NCBI GenBank assembly: GCA_900549025.1
Contig: URMZ01000014.1
Span: forward strand, 1 to 41,144
Source of the DNA: an uncultured Collinsella sp.
Lineage (GTDB): Bacteria > Actinomycetota > Coriobacteriia > Coriobacteriales > Coriobacteriaceae
Direction of reading: 5' to 3'
DNA length: 41,144 nucleotides
In this document: positions 9,915 through 18,153 of the stretch, in pieces
Layout of the letters: the number at the start of each line of letters is the position of its first letter
Numbering within the stretch: the first letter of the stretch is position 1
Notes under the pieces: model-generated
The model's input: the letters and a program-made list of their open reading frames with translations, nothing else
Told to the model about the DNA's origin: nothing
Databases searched by the model: none
Program-made: the position numbers and the translations under genes

Positions 9915-10029
9915 TACGGCAACCCCTCGTTAACAATTTGGAAACAATGCGCCCATTAGGGTAACGCGGAACGCGAAGATTGCAACCCTTAGTTAGACGA
10001 GCGGTATGCCTGCATCGGGGGCATATAGA

Positions 10030-10069
10030 AAACGGTCGACCGCACTTTTGCTTGCGCGGTCGACCGTTT
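10030..10069 (-). terminator. Terminator hairpin of the asp23 operon
   Basis: Perfect 14-bp arms (AAACGGTCGACCGC and complement) with a 12-base loop lie about 53 bases past the asp23 stop. On the minus strand the stem runs into TTTTCTATA. Confidence 0.75.
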
Positions 10070-10100
10070 AGCGTTTTCGCAGGTAAAACCCATCGAAACA

Positions 10101-10123
10101 AACCTGTCCCTATTTGGTAGGTT
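10101..10123. repeat. GGGACAGG repeat overlapping the asp23 stop codon
   Basis: On the plus strand it contains CCTGTCCCTATTTGGTAGGT, nearly identical to 36674-36693 (one difference in 20). Short AACCT/AGGTT arms flank it, and the right arm starts inside the asp23 stop codon. It is one member of a dispersed family seen five more times in the window. Confidence 0.6.
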
Positions 10124-10646
10124 ACTCGTGCTGGCTGGTGCGGTGCTCGTACTCCTCGGGGGTGATGACATCCTCGATGCGCAGGTTGACGCCTGCCACC
10201 TCAAGGCCGGTCATCGCGGCCAGACGCTCGGTGACGCGCGCCTTAACGTCGTCAAAGATCGCAGGCGCATAGGCGCCGTACTCGATGATGACCGAGATGT
10301 TGACGACCACGCGGTTGTCATCGGTGACCTCGACCGTCACGCCCTTGGTCAGGTTCTCGGCACCAAACTGCTCCTGCACAAAGTGCATGAGGTTGCCCTT
10401 CATGCCCAGGACGTGCGGCACCTCGCGGGTGGCCATGGCGACGATCTTCTCGATCACGCCGTTGGAATAGGTCAGCGAGTCCTCGGACTCGTCCGCCTCC
10501 TCGTCCATCTCCTCGTTGTCCTCGTCCGTATCGGACTCGGCCTCGACGAGTGCCTCGTCCTCGAGCGTCACGTCCCCGGCATCCGCGACGGCCTCATTCG
10601 CCTCGAGCTCGGTATCGGCCACATCGACCTTCGTGTTAAAAGCCAT
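10122..10646 (-). CDS. Asp23/Gls24 family envelope stress protein
   Basis: This 174-residue protein of the alkaline-shock (Asp23/Gls24) family is thought to act at the inner face of the membrane, tethered by AmaP. The N-terminal 55 residues are a very acidic Asp/Glu-rich stretch, longer than in staphylococcal Asp23. The family domain spans about 58-168: YSNGVIEKIVAMATREVPHV, then TVEVTDDNRVVVNISVIIEYG and LEVAGVNLRIEDV. The ATG follows AAGGAGGAACC, a strong site. It is the last gene of amaP-DUF2273-asp23. The gene stop overlaps a dispersed repeat and a terminator follows. The exact role is unknown; a link to envelope stress is family-based. Confidence 0.93.
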   Translation of the reverse strand: MAFNTKVDVADTELEANEAVADAGDVTLEDEALVEAESDTDEDNEEMDEEADESEDSLTYSNGVIEKIVAMATREVPHVLGMKGNLMHFVQEQFGAENLTKGVTVEVTDDNRVVVNISVIIEYGAYAPAIFDDVKARVTERLAAMTGLEVAGVNLRIEDVITPEEYEHRTSQHE

Positions 10647-10690
10647 GGTTCCTCCTTATGCCTGCCGCAGATGCGACAGTCGAATTCATA

Positions 10691-11068
10691 TTAGCGGCCG
10701 CTAAACAGACGGCCGAAGAAGTTGACGATACCGTTCTCGCCGTCGCGAATCTGGCCGATCACGGCGCCGATCAGCACAAAGAATGCGATGACGAGCGTGT
10801 CCCACAGACCCAACGTAAGTACCAGCACGGCGAGGATAAAGCCTGCCAAGGCGCCGAGCGTAGTATTGGGGTGGCGCACGGCGTAGCTCCAGATAGCAGC
10901 GCCCGTACCTTTGATGAGACCCATGGCCTCGTCAAAGTCGTTGGCGGCGCTGTCGTGCTGCTCGCCGGCCTCGGGCTTGGTGTCGGCGGACTCGCCTGCC
11001 GGCGTAGCGTTCTGGTCGATCGTCAGGCGCGGCGTGCGGGCGGTCTTGTCTTGATTGGTATCACTCAC
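10691..11068 (-). CDS. DUF2273 small membrane protein
   Basis: This 125-residue protein is the middle gene of the amaP-DUF2273-asp23 module. A soluble, polar N-terminus (1-55) precedes two hydrophobic segments at about 68-88 and 90-107. The C-terminal GENGIVNFFGRLFSGR is an amphipathic, basic end. DUF2273 proteins are usually about 60 residues, so the polar extension here is long. I chose the GTG at 11068, which has GGAGG 6 bases upstream. Its first 8 bases overlap the end of amaP (GGTGAGTGA), which implies translational coupling. The open frame upstream is only a shadow of amaP. Confidence 0.88.
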   Translation of the reverse strand: MSDTNQDKTARTPRLTIDQNATPAGESADTKPEAGEQHDSAANDFDEAMGLIKGTGAAIWSYAVRHPNTTLGALAGFILAVLVLTLGLWDTLVIAFFVLIGAVIGQIRDGENGIVNFFGRLFSGR

Positions 11069-11606
11069 CGGAAACCTCCACGGTCTGGACGGTAGTCTTG
11101 GACGGCAAAAAACGGACGCGCGCGGTCGTGCCCGGCGTGCCGAGCATGGTGTCGCAGGCCTTCTCGATGCGCTGCTGCATCGAGGTGGCAAGAGCGGCAA
11201 CGTCCTTGTCATCGAGTGCGATGGCCTCGACCTTAAAACGAACGCGCGACTCGTCGGAGCCTTGAACGCGCGCCTCGATATGCTCAACCATCACGCGATC
11301 ATCGCACTCCGCCGCGGCACGGGCGCACGAGGAAAGCGCTGCGAGGGTGACCTCGATATTGCGCTCCCCCGCTGGATGCACGCAGGACGGCTCGCGACGC
11401 GCGAACATCAGGCGGAAAAACCCGATGAGCACGCCAAGTGCCACAATGGCGGCGCACACCGTAACGACGACGCGAGGCATGGTGTCACGCAACAGCAGCA
11501 TAAAGCGATACGTATACGGTCCCCAGAACTGGCAGACAAGCGTACCCAGCGCCGCGATGGCGGCGGCAAGATACACGATCGCTAGGGCTCGTTTGAGTAC
11601 GCGCAC
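11061..11606 (-). CDS. amaP: Alkaline shock membrane anchor protein AmaP-like
   Basis: This protein of about 181 residues is predicted to anchor Asp23 to the cytoplasmic membrane. Two N-terminal membrane helices (about 4-26 and 42-66, the second ending GVLIGFFRLMF) match the AmaP layout. The C-terminal soluble part (about 75-180) resembles an Asp23-like fold: VTLAALSSCARAAAE, then VRFKVEAIALDDKDVAALATSMQQRI. I chose the GTG at 11606 because AAGGGAG sits 6 bases before it; an ATG farther upstream at 11657 has no ribosome site. It overlaps the DUF2273 gene and lies just after the yebC terminator, so its promoter must be in the short gap. Confidence 0.85.
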   Translation of the reverse strand: MRVLKRALAIVYLAAAIAALGTLVCQFWGPYTYRFMLLLRDTMPRVVVTVCAAIVALGVLIGFFRLMFARREPSCVHPAGERNIEVTLAALSSCARAAAECDDRVMVEHIEARVQGSDESRVRFKVEAIALDDKDVAALATSMQQRIEKACDTMLGTPGTTARVRFLPSKTTVQTVEVSGE

Positions 11607-11657
11607 GCGCGCTCCCTTCAGGTTTCGGTCCACAGAATGCAAAACGGTTCGCATCAT

Positions 11658-11702
11658 TATAAAAGAGCCGGGTCCGGTGCTGTACGCACGCGGATCCGGC
11701 TC
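11658..11702 (-). terminator. Rho-independent terminator of yebC
   Basis: Twelve-base arms (GAGCCGGGTCCG at 11665-11676, CGGATCCGGCTC at 11691-11702; one mismatch) are followed on the minus strand by TTTTATAAT. It lies about 70 bases past the yebC stop. Confidence 0.8.
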
Positions 11703-11771
11703 ATCTATTCCACGAGGCTTGCATGCTCGCTTCATTATGCCCAGATATGCACGGCTTAACCCGTGTGGGCG

Positions 11772-12578
11772 CTACTCCTCCTCGAGGGCAGCGATGACCT
11801 CGTCGGTCATGTCCATGGTGCTGTAGACGTCCTGGACGTCGTCGAGCTCCTCGAGACGGTCGATGAGGCGCTGGACCTTCTTGGCGTCGGCGCCGGAAAC
11901 CTCGGTCGGGGTGGTCGGGACCATGGTGGTCTCGGAGCCCTTGACCTGGACGCCCTGCTCCTCGAGCGCCTTGGAGACAGCCATGACGTCGTTAGCAGCG
12001 GTCCAGACAATCCACTCCTCGCCGGCGTCCTCGTAGTCCTCGCCACCGGCCTCGGCGATGGCCATCATGAACTCATCCTCGTCACCGGCAGGACCGTTGG
12101 CGATCATGGTCTCCTTCTTGGCGTTCTCGTCCAGGATCTCCTTGGCGACGACGATCTGGCCCTTGCGCTCAAACTGGAAGGCGACGGAGCCCGAGGTGCC
12201 CAGGTTGCCACCAGCGTGGGAGAAGGCGGAACGGACATCAGCGGCGGTGCGGTTGCGGTTGTCGGTCAGGCAGTCAACGTAGACGGCGACACCGGCGGGA
12301 CCGTAGCCCTCGTACACGATGTTCTCGTAGACGGCGGCGTCGGCACCCGAACCGAAGGCCTTGTCGATAGCGGACTTGATCTTGTCCTTGGGCATGGACT
12401 GAGCCTTGGCCTTGGCAACGGCAGCGGCGAGGCTGGCGTTGTTCTCGGGCAGCGGGTCGCCGCCGAGACGGGCAGCAACGGTGATGTTGCGGCTCAGCTT
12501 GGAGAAGAGGGCGGAACGCTTGGCGTCCTGCGCGCCCTTACGATGCTTGGTTGTGGCCCACTTAGAGTGTCCGGACAT
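11772..12578 (-). CDS. YebC/PmpR family transcriptional regulator or translation factor
   Basis: This 268-residue member of the YebC/PmpR/TACO1 family is near universal and cytoplasmic. It has been described as a DNA-binding regulator and, more recently, as a factor helping ribosomes through proline-rich stretches. The N-terminus MSGHSKWATTKHRKGAQDAKR is diagnostic. The GYGPAGVAVYVDCLTDNRNRT motif near residue 95 and the C-terminal acidic helix are also typical. It is about 20 residues longer than average, with the extra sequence near 150-175 (acidic, DEDEF...GGEDYEDAGEE). The ATG follows AGGAGA. It is transcribed alone, with its own terminator. The neighbouring Ala-Pro and Pro-Gln repeat proteins would be natural clients of a polyproline function, which is inference only. 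Confidence 0.95.
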   Translation of the reverse strand: MSGHSKWATTKHRKGAQDAKRSALFSKLSRNITVAARLGGDPLPENNASLAAAVAKAKAQSMPKDKIKSAIDKAFGSGADAAVYENIVYEGYGPAGVAVYVDCLTDNRNRTAADVRSAFSHAGGNLGTSGSVAFQFERKGQIVVAKEILDENAKKETMIANGPAGDEDEFMMAIAEAGGEDYEDAGEEWIVWTAANDVMAVSKALEEQGVQVKGSETTMVPTTPTEVSGADAKKVQRLIDRLEELDDVQDVYSTMDMTDEVIAALEEE

Positions 12579-12710
12579 ACGTGTCTCCTATCGGTTTCGA
12601 CCTAAAGCCCAGCGCAGATGCCCGGGCAATATAAACAAACGTCGTTATGATATACCTACTGGCCTGCGAGATAAACCCCAAAATGAAGGCGTCGTGATGA
12701 TACAGCCCCC

Positions 12711-12743
12711 TTGGTGCAAAGCAACCTGCCCCCTTTGCACCAA
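12711..12743. repeat. Palindromic repeat abutting the DUF6020-like gene stop
   Basis: Perfect 11-bp arms (TTGGTGCAAAG and CTTTGCACCAA) surround an 11-base loop that reads GGGGCAGGTTG on the minus strand. It begins one base after the stop codon of the membrane protein gene. It has no U-tract, so it is not an ordinary terminator. Confidence 0.75.
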
Positions 12744-12744
12744 A

Positions 12745-14928
12745 TTAGGACCAGAGGAGGTCGCTGCGGGTGATGGTGGCGCCGATGGCAAAGGGCATGC
12801 AGGCGATGACCGGATACAGGTAGCGCATGTAGGTCGAGCCGTTGCAGGGACCGATCAGGCACACGGCGAGCACGCCCAGCAGCGGCACCCAAATGGCCAG
12901 CCCGCGCCACGAATGACGACGTAGCAGATAGACCACCACGGCGATCATGATCCACACATAGGTGGCCGAGCTCATGGTGAGCGAGATAAACGGGATGCGT
13001 TGTACTGCCACGCGATACAGGTTGATCAGGTGGTCGCACCAGCGCACAACCTTGCTATCGACCGGATGGAAGTCAAAGTACTTGAGGTTATCGGGCTTCG
13101 CCATGATCTCGGCACTGCGCGCCGTGCTGTAGACCCATGCGTCGCGAGCGCTCGGATAAAAATACCCATAGTAGTTATTGATGAGCGCCGAGATATAGCA
13201 CCCGGGGTCCTTTTTGAACATCTGGGCCCACACCTCAAAATAGGCCTTGATGTCCTCCTGCGAGGCATACTCGTTAAAGCAATTTTTAACGGCGTCCGAC
13301 TTATCCGGGTTGTAACGGCGGCCCAGATTCTCGTACTTGAGCACGCGGTCGATCACGGCACGCTCTTCGTCGGTCACCAAGCCGTCGCAAGGAGCCTCCA
13401 CGATGGTGCCGTCCTCCTTAACCGTGGGGTTGACACCCGAGTTGAGGCCGTCGTGCTTTTGGACGAAACGAGCCGTCTGCTGGAACGGAATCGAGAGGAT
13501 TTCGCGCTTGGAACCAGGCGTGATGTCATGCGCCGGCATAAAGACCTTGGTGAAGTACATGTTGGAGGCAAGGCAGAGCGCGAGCACCGCGAGGACGCCA
13601 ACCCAGCGGAAGCGCGGCGTGGCGCCCGAAGGCGCAGCACCAGTCTGCCTGGCTGCACGATGAGCCACATGCGCGTCCCATGCGCAAAACGCCGCCGCGA
13701 TTACGCATGCCGCCAGGGGAAACACCAGGCCGCCGTTACGCAGAAACGTGGAACCCATGGCGCCCAGAGCGAGCAGCAGCCAGTCATGGCGCGCAAAGAG
13801 CACGGGCCTCTGTTCGCCCGCACGCTCGGCATTGGCATCGCGACGGGGCAGGCCGCAGGCCACGAGCTTCACGGTCTGCACCAACAGCACCAAAAACGCG
13901 TCGGCAAACAGCACATCTTTGGTAAGCAGGGCCGCATAGTTGGAGAACATGGGCATAAACACAAAGAACAGCAAGGTCACGCCGCGGACCGGCAGGCTCA
14001 CGCCCAGCTTGCGCAGCGACGAGATGGAATAGGCCATGCAGGCGGCCGTAATGACGAACTGAGCGCAGGTGTAGATGGCAAGACCCGCGTTGGCGCTGTT
14101 GAACAGTGAAAGCCCCAGCTGGACGCACGAACCGATGATAGCCGTGTGCACCACGGGGTGATGTCCGTTGAGCAACACATTGGGATTGAGCAGACGCAGA
14201 TAGTCACTCGTGCCGTTGGGGTAGTTGAACCACTGGCGAATCTGCGCACCCGTATCTCCCATAAAAAGGCCAGGCAGCGAAGCGATGAGCGTGGGCGCCC
14301 AGGCGATCATAAGCACCAGGAAGGGCCCGGCAAAGGGATGGACCGAGAGCACGGCGTGAGCCACACGCCATACGCGGCCAAAGTGCGCTTCGGAAAACGG
14401 AATGCGCCGAGAGCTCAGCCAATCTAGACACTCAAAGGCAAGGTAGAAGGCAACGACCGCCAAGAGCATCCAGCCCGCACCGCCTATCCAGGCGCAGATG
14501 ATGCGGGCCTTGTCGCCGAGCACAATCTCGGCCGAATCGGTGAGGTCGTAGCTGCGGCCAAACACCATGCAGACGGCAAAGAACAGCGACGGAAGGATCA
14601 CCGAGGGACGCCAAGCGTCGCCGCGGCCAAAGAACACGTAGCGAAACGGCAGCGTGAGCAGGCAGGCAAGCGCAAGCAGCATGACCGCGTCGGTATGGCC
14701 GGCAAACGAGAGGAGCACCTCGTAGCACACGTACAGCATGCCCGAGGCTTTGGGGTCAATCGCCAAGACCGCGTTGCTCGACACCGGGGCGGGATCGATG
14801 GAAAACGCCGTGGTCGCCAACAGCGCGAGCAAAAATGCGATGAGCGTCTGCTTGGCGGGGTAGCGCTTAAACCAGACGATGCGGGCAGCGTCGCGCGCAG
14901 CCGTTGTGGAGAGGTCGGAATCCTTCAC
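12745..14928 (-). CDS. Large multipass membrane protein (DUF6020-like)
   Basis: This 727-residue polytopic membrane protein has roughly 13 hydrophobic segments and an extracytoplasmic region of about 150 residues (about 475-620). It resembles DUF6020 family proteins of Coriobacteriia, which have the layout of membrane glycosyltransferases or polymerases; this assignment is from memory of the family and not tested. The motifs FMGDTGAQIRQWFNYPNG near 235 and NGHHPVVHTAIIGS near 258 are reminiscent of the substrate-site loops of such enzymes. The start is a GTG at 14928 with AAAGG about 11 bases upstream. It lies directly upstream of, and on the same strand as, a stop-proximal palindrome. The substrate is unknown. 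Confidence 0.8.
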   Translation of the reverse strand: MKDSDLSTTAARDAARIVWFKRYPAKQTLIAFLLALLATTAFSIDPAPVSSNAVLAIDPKASGMLYVCYEVLLSFAGHTDAVMLLALACLLTLPFRYVFFGRGDAWRPSVILPSLFFAVCMVFGRSYDLTDSAEIVLGDKARIICAWIGGAGWMLLAVVAFYLAFECLDWLSSRRIPFSEAHFGRVWRVAHAVLSVHPFAGPFLVLMIAWAPTLIASLPGLFMGDTGAQIRQWFNYPNGTSDYLRLLNPNVLLNGHHPVVHTAIIGSCVQLGLSLFNSANAGLAIYTCAQFVITAACMAYSISSLRKLGVSLPVRGVTLLFFVFMPMFSNYAALLTKDVLFADAFLVLLVQTVKLVACGLPRRDANAERAGEQRPVLFARHDWLLLALGAMGSTFLRNGGLVFPLAACVIAAAFCAWDAHVAHRAARQTGAAPSGATPRFRWVGVLAVLALCLASNMYFTKVFMPAHDITPGSKREILSIPFQQTARFVQKHDGLNSGVNPTVKEDGTIVEAPCDGLVTDEERAVIDRVLKYENLGRRYNPDKSDAVKNCFNEYASQEDIKAYFEVWAQMFKKDPGCYISALINNYYGYFYPSARDAWVYSTARSAEIMAKPDNLKYFDFHPVDSKVVRWCDHLINLYRVAVQRIPFISLTMSSATYVWIMIAVVVYLLRRHSWRGLAIWVPLLGVLAVCLIGPCNGSTYMRYLYPVIACMPFAIGATITRSDLLWS

Positions 14929-14965
14929 AGTCCGAAAGCCTTTCTAGAAACCTATCAAACTCGGC

Positions 14966-15006
14966 AAGACCACCACAAAGGTGCCTGTCCCCTTTGTGGT
15001 GGTCTT
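14966..15006. repeat. Palindromic repeat abutting the lgt stop
   Basis: Perfect 15-bp arms (AAGACCACCACAAAG and complement) surround an 11-base loop reading GGGACAGGCAC on the minus strand. It begins two bases after the lgt stop codon and has no U-tract. It belongs to the same family as 10101, 12711 and 36658. Confidence 0.8.
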
Positions 15007-15008
15007 GG

Positions 15009-15830
15009 TTAGGCGTCGAGGTAGATGCGCTGGGGGCGATTGCGATGTCGGGCGAAGATGATGAGCGCCAGGCCGGCGATCACAAGCGGCAGACTCAGCA
15101 GCTGACCCATGGTGATGACGCCTCCCAGTAGATAACCCAGCTGGGCATCGGGCACGCGCACGAACTCAACGAGAAAGCGGACGATGCCGTACCCCATCAC
15201 GAACACGCCCATAAACGTACCCTGGGGCAGTAGTGGCTTTTTGCGGCTGAGCACCTGCAAAAAACAGAAGAGCACGATGCCCTCTAGGAATGCCTCATAG
15301 AGCTGGGAAGGATGACGCGGCATATCGCCCGCGGTGCCGCCAAAGACCACACCCCAGGGCAGATCGGTCGGCTTACCCCACAGCTCACCGTTCACGAAGT
15401 TGGCGCAACGGCCCAGGCACAGGGCCAGCGGGGCGCCGATCACGGCAAGGTCGGCGACGGTCCATGCATCAAGCTTGTACATGCGGCACACGATGATGCC
15501 GCCCAAGATGCCGCCCACCAGGCCACCGTGGAAGCTCATGCCGCCCTCGTTGGTGGCAAAGATCTCGAGCGGGTGAGTCCAATAGTAGCCATCGCCGTAA
15601 AAGACGACGTAGAACAGGCGCGCGCCGATGATGAGGCCAAAGACCGCGCCGACCACGACGCTCGTCAGGTCATCAATCGTAATGTCGAAGCCCCAACGAC
15701 GCTGCGTGCGGTACATAACGATCGCCGTGAGCAGAGCGCCGACCACATAGGCCAGACCGTACCAGTAGATCGTGATGGGGCCCGCCGAGATCGCGACGGG
15801 ATCAAGCATATGGTAGAGGTCGTTGAGCAT
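15009..15830 (-). CDS. lgt: Prolipoprotein diacylglyceryl transferase
   Basis: Lgt transfers the diacylglyceryl group of phosphatidylglycerol to the lipobox cysteine of prolipoproteins at the cytoplasmic membrane, the first step of lipoprotein maturation. The 273-residue protein has about seven membrane segments. Key motifs are visible: YGLAYVVG (24-31), MSFHGGL with catalytic-site His101, the signature GRCANFVNGE (140-149) and HPSQLYEA near 179. The ATG at 15830 has GGGGGAT 5 bases upstream; longer readings lack a ribosome site. The window itself encodes a lipoprotein client, the solute-binding protein at 36809. A dispersed palindrome starts two bases past the stop. Confidence 0.98.
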   Translation of the reverse strand: MLNDLYHMLDPVAISAGPITIYWYGLAYVVGALLTAIVMYRTQRRWGFDITIDDLTSVVVGAVFGLIIGARLFYVVFYGDGYYWTHPLEIFATNEGGMSFHGGLVGGILGGIIVCRMYKLDAWTVADLAVIGAPLALCLGRCANFVNGELWGKPTDLPWGVVFGGTAGDMPRHPSQLYEAFLEGIVLFCFLQVLSRKKPLLPQGTFMGVFVMGYGIVRFLVEFVRVPDAQLGYLLGGVITMGQLLSLPLVIAGLALIIFARHRNRPQRIYLDA

Positions 15831-15939
15831 ATCGATCCCCCTGCTCCCTACATACAAATGCGGCCACGGGCCTTGCGCTCGCAGCCGCATATTTGGGCGT
15901 AACGTCTATACGGAGCGTACCGTCCGCAGCTTTCGCATC

Positions 15940-16218
15940 TTAGAACGGCGCGTACTCGTCGTACAGGTCCTCGGCCTCGCCGGAAGCATTGACCTGCTCA
16001 ACGCGGGTAACGCCGGGCACATGCTCCTTCAGAATGCGCTCGATACCCATGGAAAGGGTCAGCGAGCTCATGGGGCAGCCGGCGCAGGCGCCCTGCAGCT
16101 CCAGCTTGACGACACCCTCGTCGTCGACGCCCACATACTCCATATCGCCGCCGTCGGCCTGCAGGTTGGGGCGAATCTCTTCAAGAACCTTCTTAAGCAG
16201 CTCTTCGTTAACAGCCAC
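15940..16218 (-). CDS. NifU C-terminal domain protein (Fe-S scaffold)
   Basis: This 92-residue stand-alone NifU C-terminal (Nfu) domain carries or delivers iron-sulfur clusters in the cytoplasm. The conserved CxxC pair is Cys45 and Cys48 in GACAGCPMS, preceded by the typical RPNLQADGGDMEYVGV. The start is a GTG at 16218 with AAAGGAG about 6 bases upstream. The gene stands alone between lgt and the deaminase. The activase at 23914, whose family needs a [4Fe-4S] cluster, would be one plausible client. Confidence 0.96.
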   Translation of the reverse strand: MAVNEELLKKVLEEIRPNLQADGGDMEYVGVDDEGVVKLELQGACAGCPMSSLTLSMGIERILKEHVPGVTRVEQVNASGEAEDLYDEYAPF

Positions 16219-16328
16219 AGGGGCTCCTTTCTCACAATAACGCGGGCGCGCCCGCGGACAGAAGCTATGTTACTACAGCCATGTACCCGCTCACGAGCCG
16301 TCCATGCGCGCAGACGCGACTTTCACGA

Positions 16329-16362
16329 GTAGTCAATTTGGGACGGGGCTCTTTTGGCTGTT
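16329..16362. repeat. Degenerate half copy of the GGGACGGGGC repeat
   Basis: The plus-strand sequence GTAGTCAATTTGGGACGGGG, continuing into CTCTTTTGGCTG, matches the left arm of the 17906-18030 palindrome at most positions. No opposite arm is present, so it looks like a decayed or half element. Confidence 0.55.
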
Positions 16363-16388
16363 TTGCCGCCAGCTGGCGTTGGCACGCG

Positions 16389-16913
16389 CTACTGCTGAGC
16401 CTGTCCCCCGGTACCAATCTGGACATCGACGATGACCTGGCGGTAGCTGATGCCGCAGGAGTCGAGAATGCGACGGCTGATACGGCCGTCGTCGGTATCG
16501 GCATACTTGTTGTCCAGGTAGACAACCTCGCCTACACCTACCTGCGCCAGAATCTTGGCGCAATCGTGGCACGGGAACAGCGTGACGTAGACCGTGGAAC
16601 CCTCAAGGTCTTTAAGCGAGCCGCGGTAGTTAAGCACGGCGTTTGCCTCGGCATGCACCACGTAGTTGTGCTTATCCTGCAGCGGGTCGTCGCTCGTGCC
16701 CCACGGGAAAAAGTCGTCGTTGAGCGCCGAGGGCGTACCGTTGTAGCCCACCGAAAGGATGCGGTGGTTGGTGTTGGCGATGCACGCGCCCACCTGCGTG
16801 TTGGGGTCCTTACTGCGGCGCTGCGCGGCAATGGCCACACTCATAAAGAACTCATCCCAGCTAATGACGTCGCGGCGCTTGCCCGACGCGGTTTGATGAA
16901 GATCGTCCGACAT
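16389..16913 (-). CDS. dCMP deaminase family protein (ComEB-like)
   Basis: This zinc-dependent deaminase of 174 residues probably converts dCMP to dUMP for thymidylate synthesis in the cytoplasm. The zinc site is clear: HAE at 87-89 (VVHAEANAVLN) and PCHDC at 114-118. The N-terminal SWDEFFMSVAIAAQRRSKDP and VGYNGTP segments are typical of dCMP deaminases rather than cytidine deaminases. The ATG at 16913 is preceded by GGAGGTG at 8 bases; a longer reading to 16949 has no site. The name ComEB comes from the Bacillus homologue and does not imply a competence role. Confidence 0.94.
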   Translation of the reverse strand: MSDDLHQTASGKRRDVISWDEFFMSVAIAAQRRSKDPNTQVGACIANTNHRILSVGYNGTPSALNDDFFPWGTSDDPLQDKHNYVVHAEANAVLNYRGSLKDLEGSTVYVTLFPCHDCAKILAQVGVGEVVYLDNKYADTDDGRISRRILDSCGISYRQVIVDVQIGTGGQAQQ

Positions 16914-16995
16914 GGCAGACACCTCCGAAATCGCAATAGTTTGACCCATTGTAGCAGGTGAAAGGTAGGGGCGCTTATCCCACCAGCTCCTCGCC

Positions 16996-17847
16996 CTACG
17001 CGCGACGGGGCTTTTGGTTGATGTGGTAGAGCTCGGCGAGACCCCGCAACGTCAGCGCGTCGTCGACCGTCAGGCTATGGCCGACCAGCGCCGCAAGTGC
17101 CTCGGCATCGTCGCCGGTAATGACGATGGGCACATCGCCCTCCCCCGCGGCCTTGGTCGCACGCATCTCGGCAAGCACCATGTCGAGCATGCCGTCGATG
17201 CGGGCTACCTCGCCCAAAACCACGCCCGAGCGCATGGCCTCGCGCGTGTTGCGGCCGATGACGTGTGTCGGCGCCGAGGGCTCAACCTGAGGCAGGCGCG
17301 CTGCTGCCGCCGAAAGCGAGCGGGCGCCGAGCGCCAGACCGGGCGCGATGACGCCGCCGACAAAGGTGCCGTGCGCGTCGATCACCTCGATATTGGTCGT
17401 CGTGCCCAGGTCGATCACAATGCACGGCGAGCCGTAGACGGCGCGGGCAGCCACGGCGTCGGCGATGCGGTCGGGACCAATCTCGGCCGGGTCATCGTAG
17501 TGCACGGGTATGCCGGTCTTGAGGCCCGGCCCCACGGTGAGCACGCGCCCCGTGCAGGTACGGGAAAGTGCCGCCTTCCACGGGCGCTCGAGCGCCGGGA
17601 CCACGCAGCTCAGCACGGCCGCGGCGGGTACGAGCACACCCGGCATGCCCGCATCGGCCGCCAGTGCGGCCATGACCTGCACGAGACGCATGCGCGCCTC
17701 GTCTGCTGTGATGCTCGACGGCGTGGTGATCTCGCACGTCGCAAGCGGACATTCCTGCGCCGCGGCCGAATCCTCGGCAAACAGGCCAAAGCGAATGAAC
17801 GTGTTGCCCACGTCGACCGTCAATATATATGCGCACCCATTAAGCAT
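16996..17847 (-). CDS. coaX: Type III pantothenate kinase
   Basis: CoaX phosphorylates pantothenate with ATP, the first step of coenzyme A synthesis, and belongs to the ASKHA fold. The 283-residue protein has the phosphate-1 motif VDVGNT (11-16), GPDR (124-127) in the pantothenate site and the phosphate-2 motif IDLGTTT (145-151), with GGVIAPGL following. The ATG at 17847 has AAAGGAGCG at a good distance; in-frame upstream codons lack one. It is the only CoA-synthesis gene here, although the activase and dehydrogenase at 22.5-28.7 kb depend on CoA thioesters. A 125-bp palindromic element separates it from the divergent OPT transporter gene. Confidence 0.96.
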   Translation of the reverse strand: MLNGCAYILTVDVGNTFIRFGLFAEDSAAAQECPLATCEITTPSSITADEARMRLVQVMAALAADAGMPGVLVPAAAVLSCVVPALERPWKAALSRTCTGRVLTVGPGLKTGIPVHYDDPAEIGPDRIADAVAARAVYGSPCIVIDLGTTTNIEVIDAHGTFVGGVIAPGLALGARSLSAAAARLPQVEPSAPTHVIGRNTREAMRSGVVLGEVARIDGMLDMVLAEMRATKAAGEGDVPIVITGDDAEALAALVGHSLTVDDALTLRGLAELYHINQKPRRA

Positions 17848-17905
17848 CGTCGGCGCTCCTTTCGTCTGCCCAGCAGTATATCGCCTACCCGAACCAGCCA
17901 TCCCA

Positions 17906-18030
17906 GGTAGTCATTTTGGGACGGGGCTATTTTAGCTACCCCAATATGTCGGTTGATATTTGCCCCAATCCCAGATAATTCGTCGACTGTCAAAGGGTAG
18001 CTAAAATAGCCCCGTCCCAAAATGACTACC
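17906..18030. repeat. 36-bp perfect inverted repeat element
   Basis: Perfect 36-base arms (17906-17941 and 17995-18030), containing GGGACGGGGCTATTTTAGCT, enclose a 53-base loop. It lies between the divergent coaX and OPT genes. No U-tract or open frame explains it. A degenerate half copy is at 16329-16362. Confidence 0.9.
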
Positions 18031-18153
18031 TTGCCGCTATACTGGTGCGCGGTCGTTTGCGAGCTCACGCGGCGGCCCTTGGTAACCCGACTTCCCGCGC
18101 CGTATCCGTAGCGGCGCTCCCGGGGGAAGCGGATATACGCAAAGGAGTTCTAT

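Noticed and set aside
7278..9959. Plus-strand frame of about 890 codons across two genes and gaps
   Set aside because: It crosses terminators and two well-supported minus-strand membrane proteins, and its composition (Arg/His/Gln rich) is typical of antisense shadows.
11656..11661. TATAAT on the minus strand as the amaP promoter
   Set aside because: It is the U-tract end of the yebC terminator and lacks a -35 match at the right distance.
18038..18043. TATACT as -10 of the OPT gene
   Set aside because: The corresponding -35 would fall in the repeat arm with no consensus match. The promoter remains unassigned.
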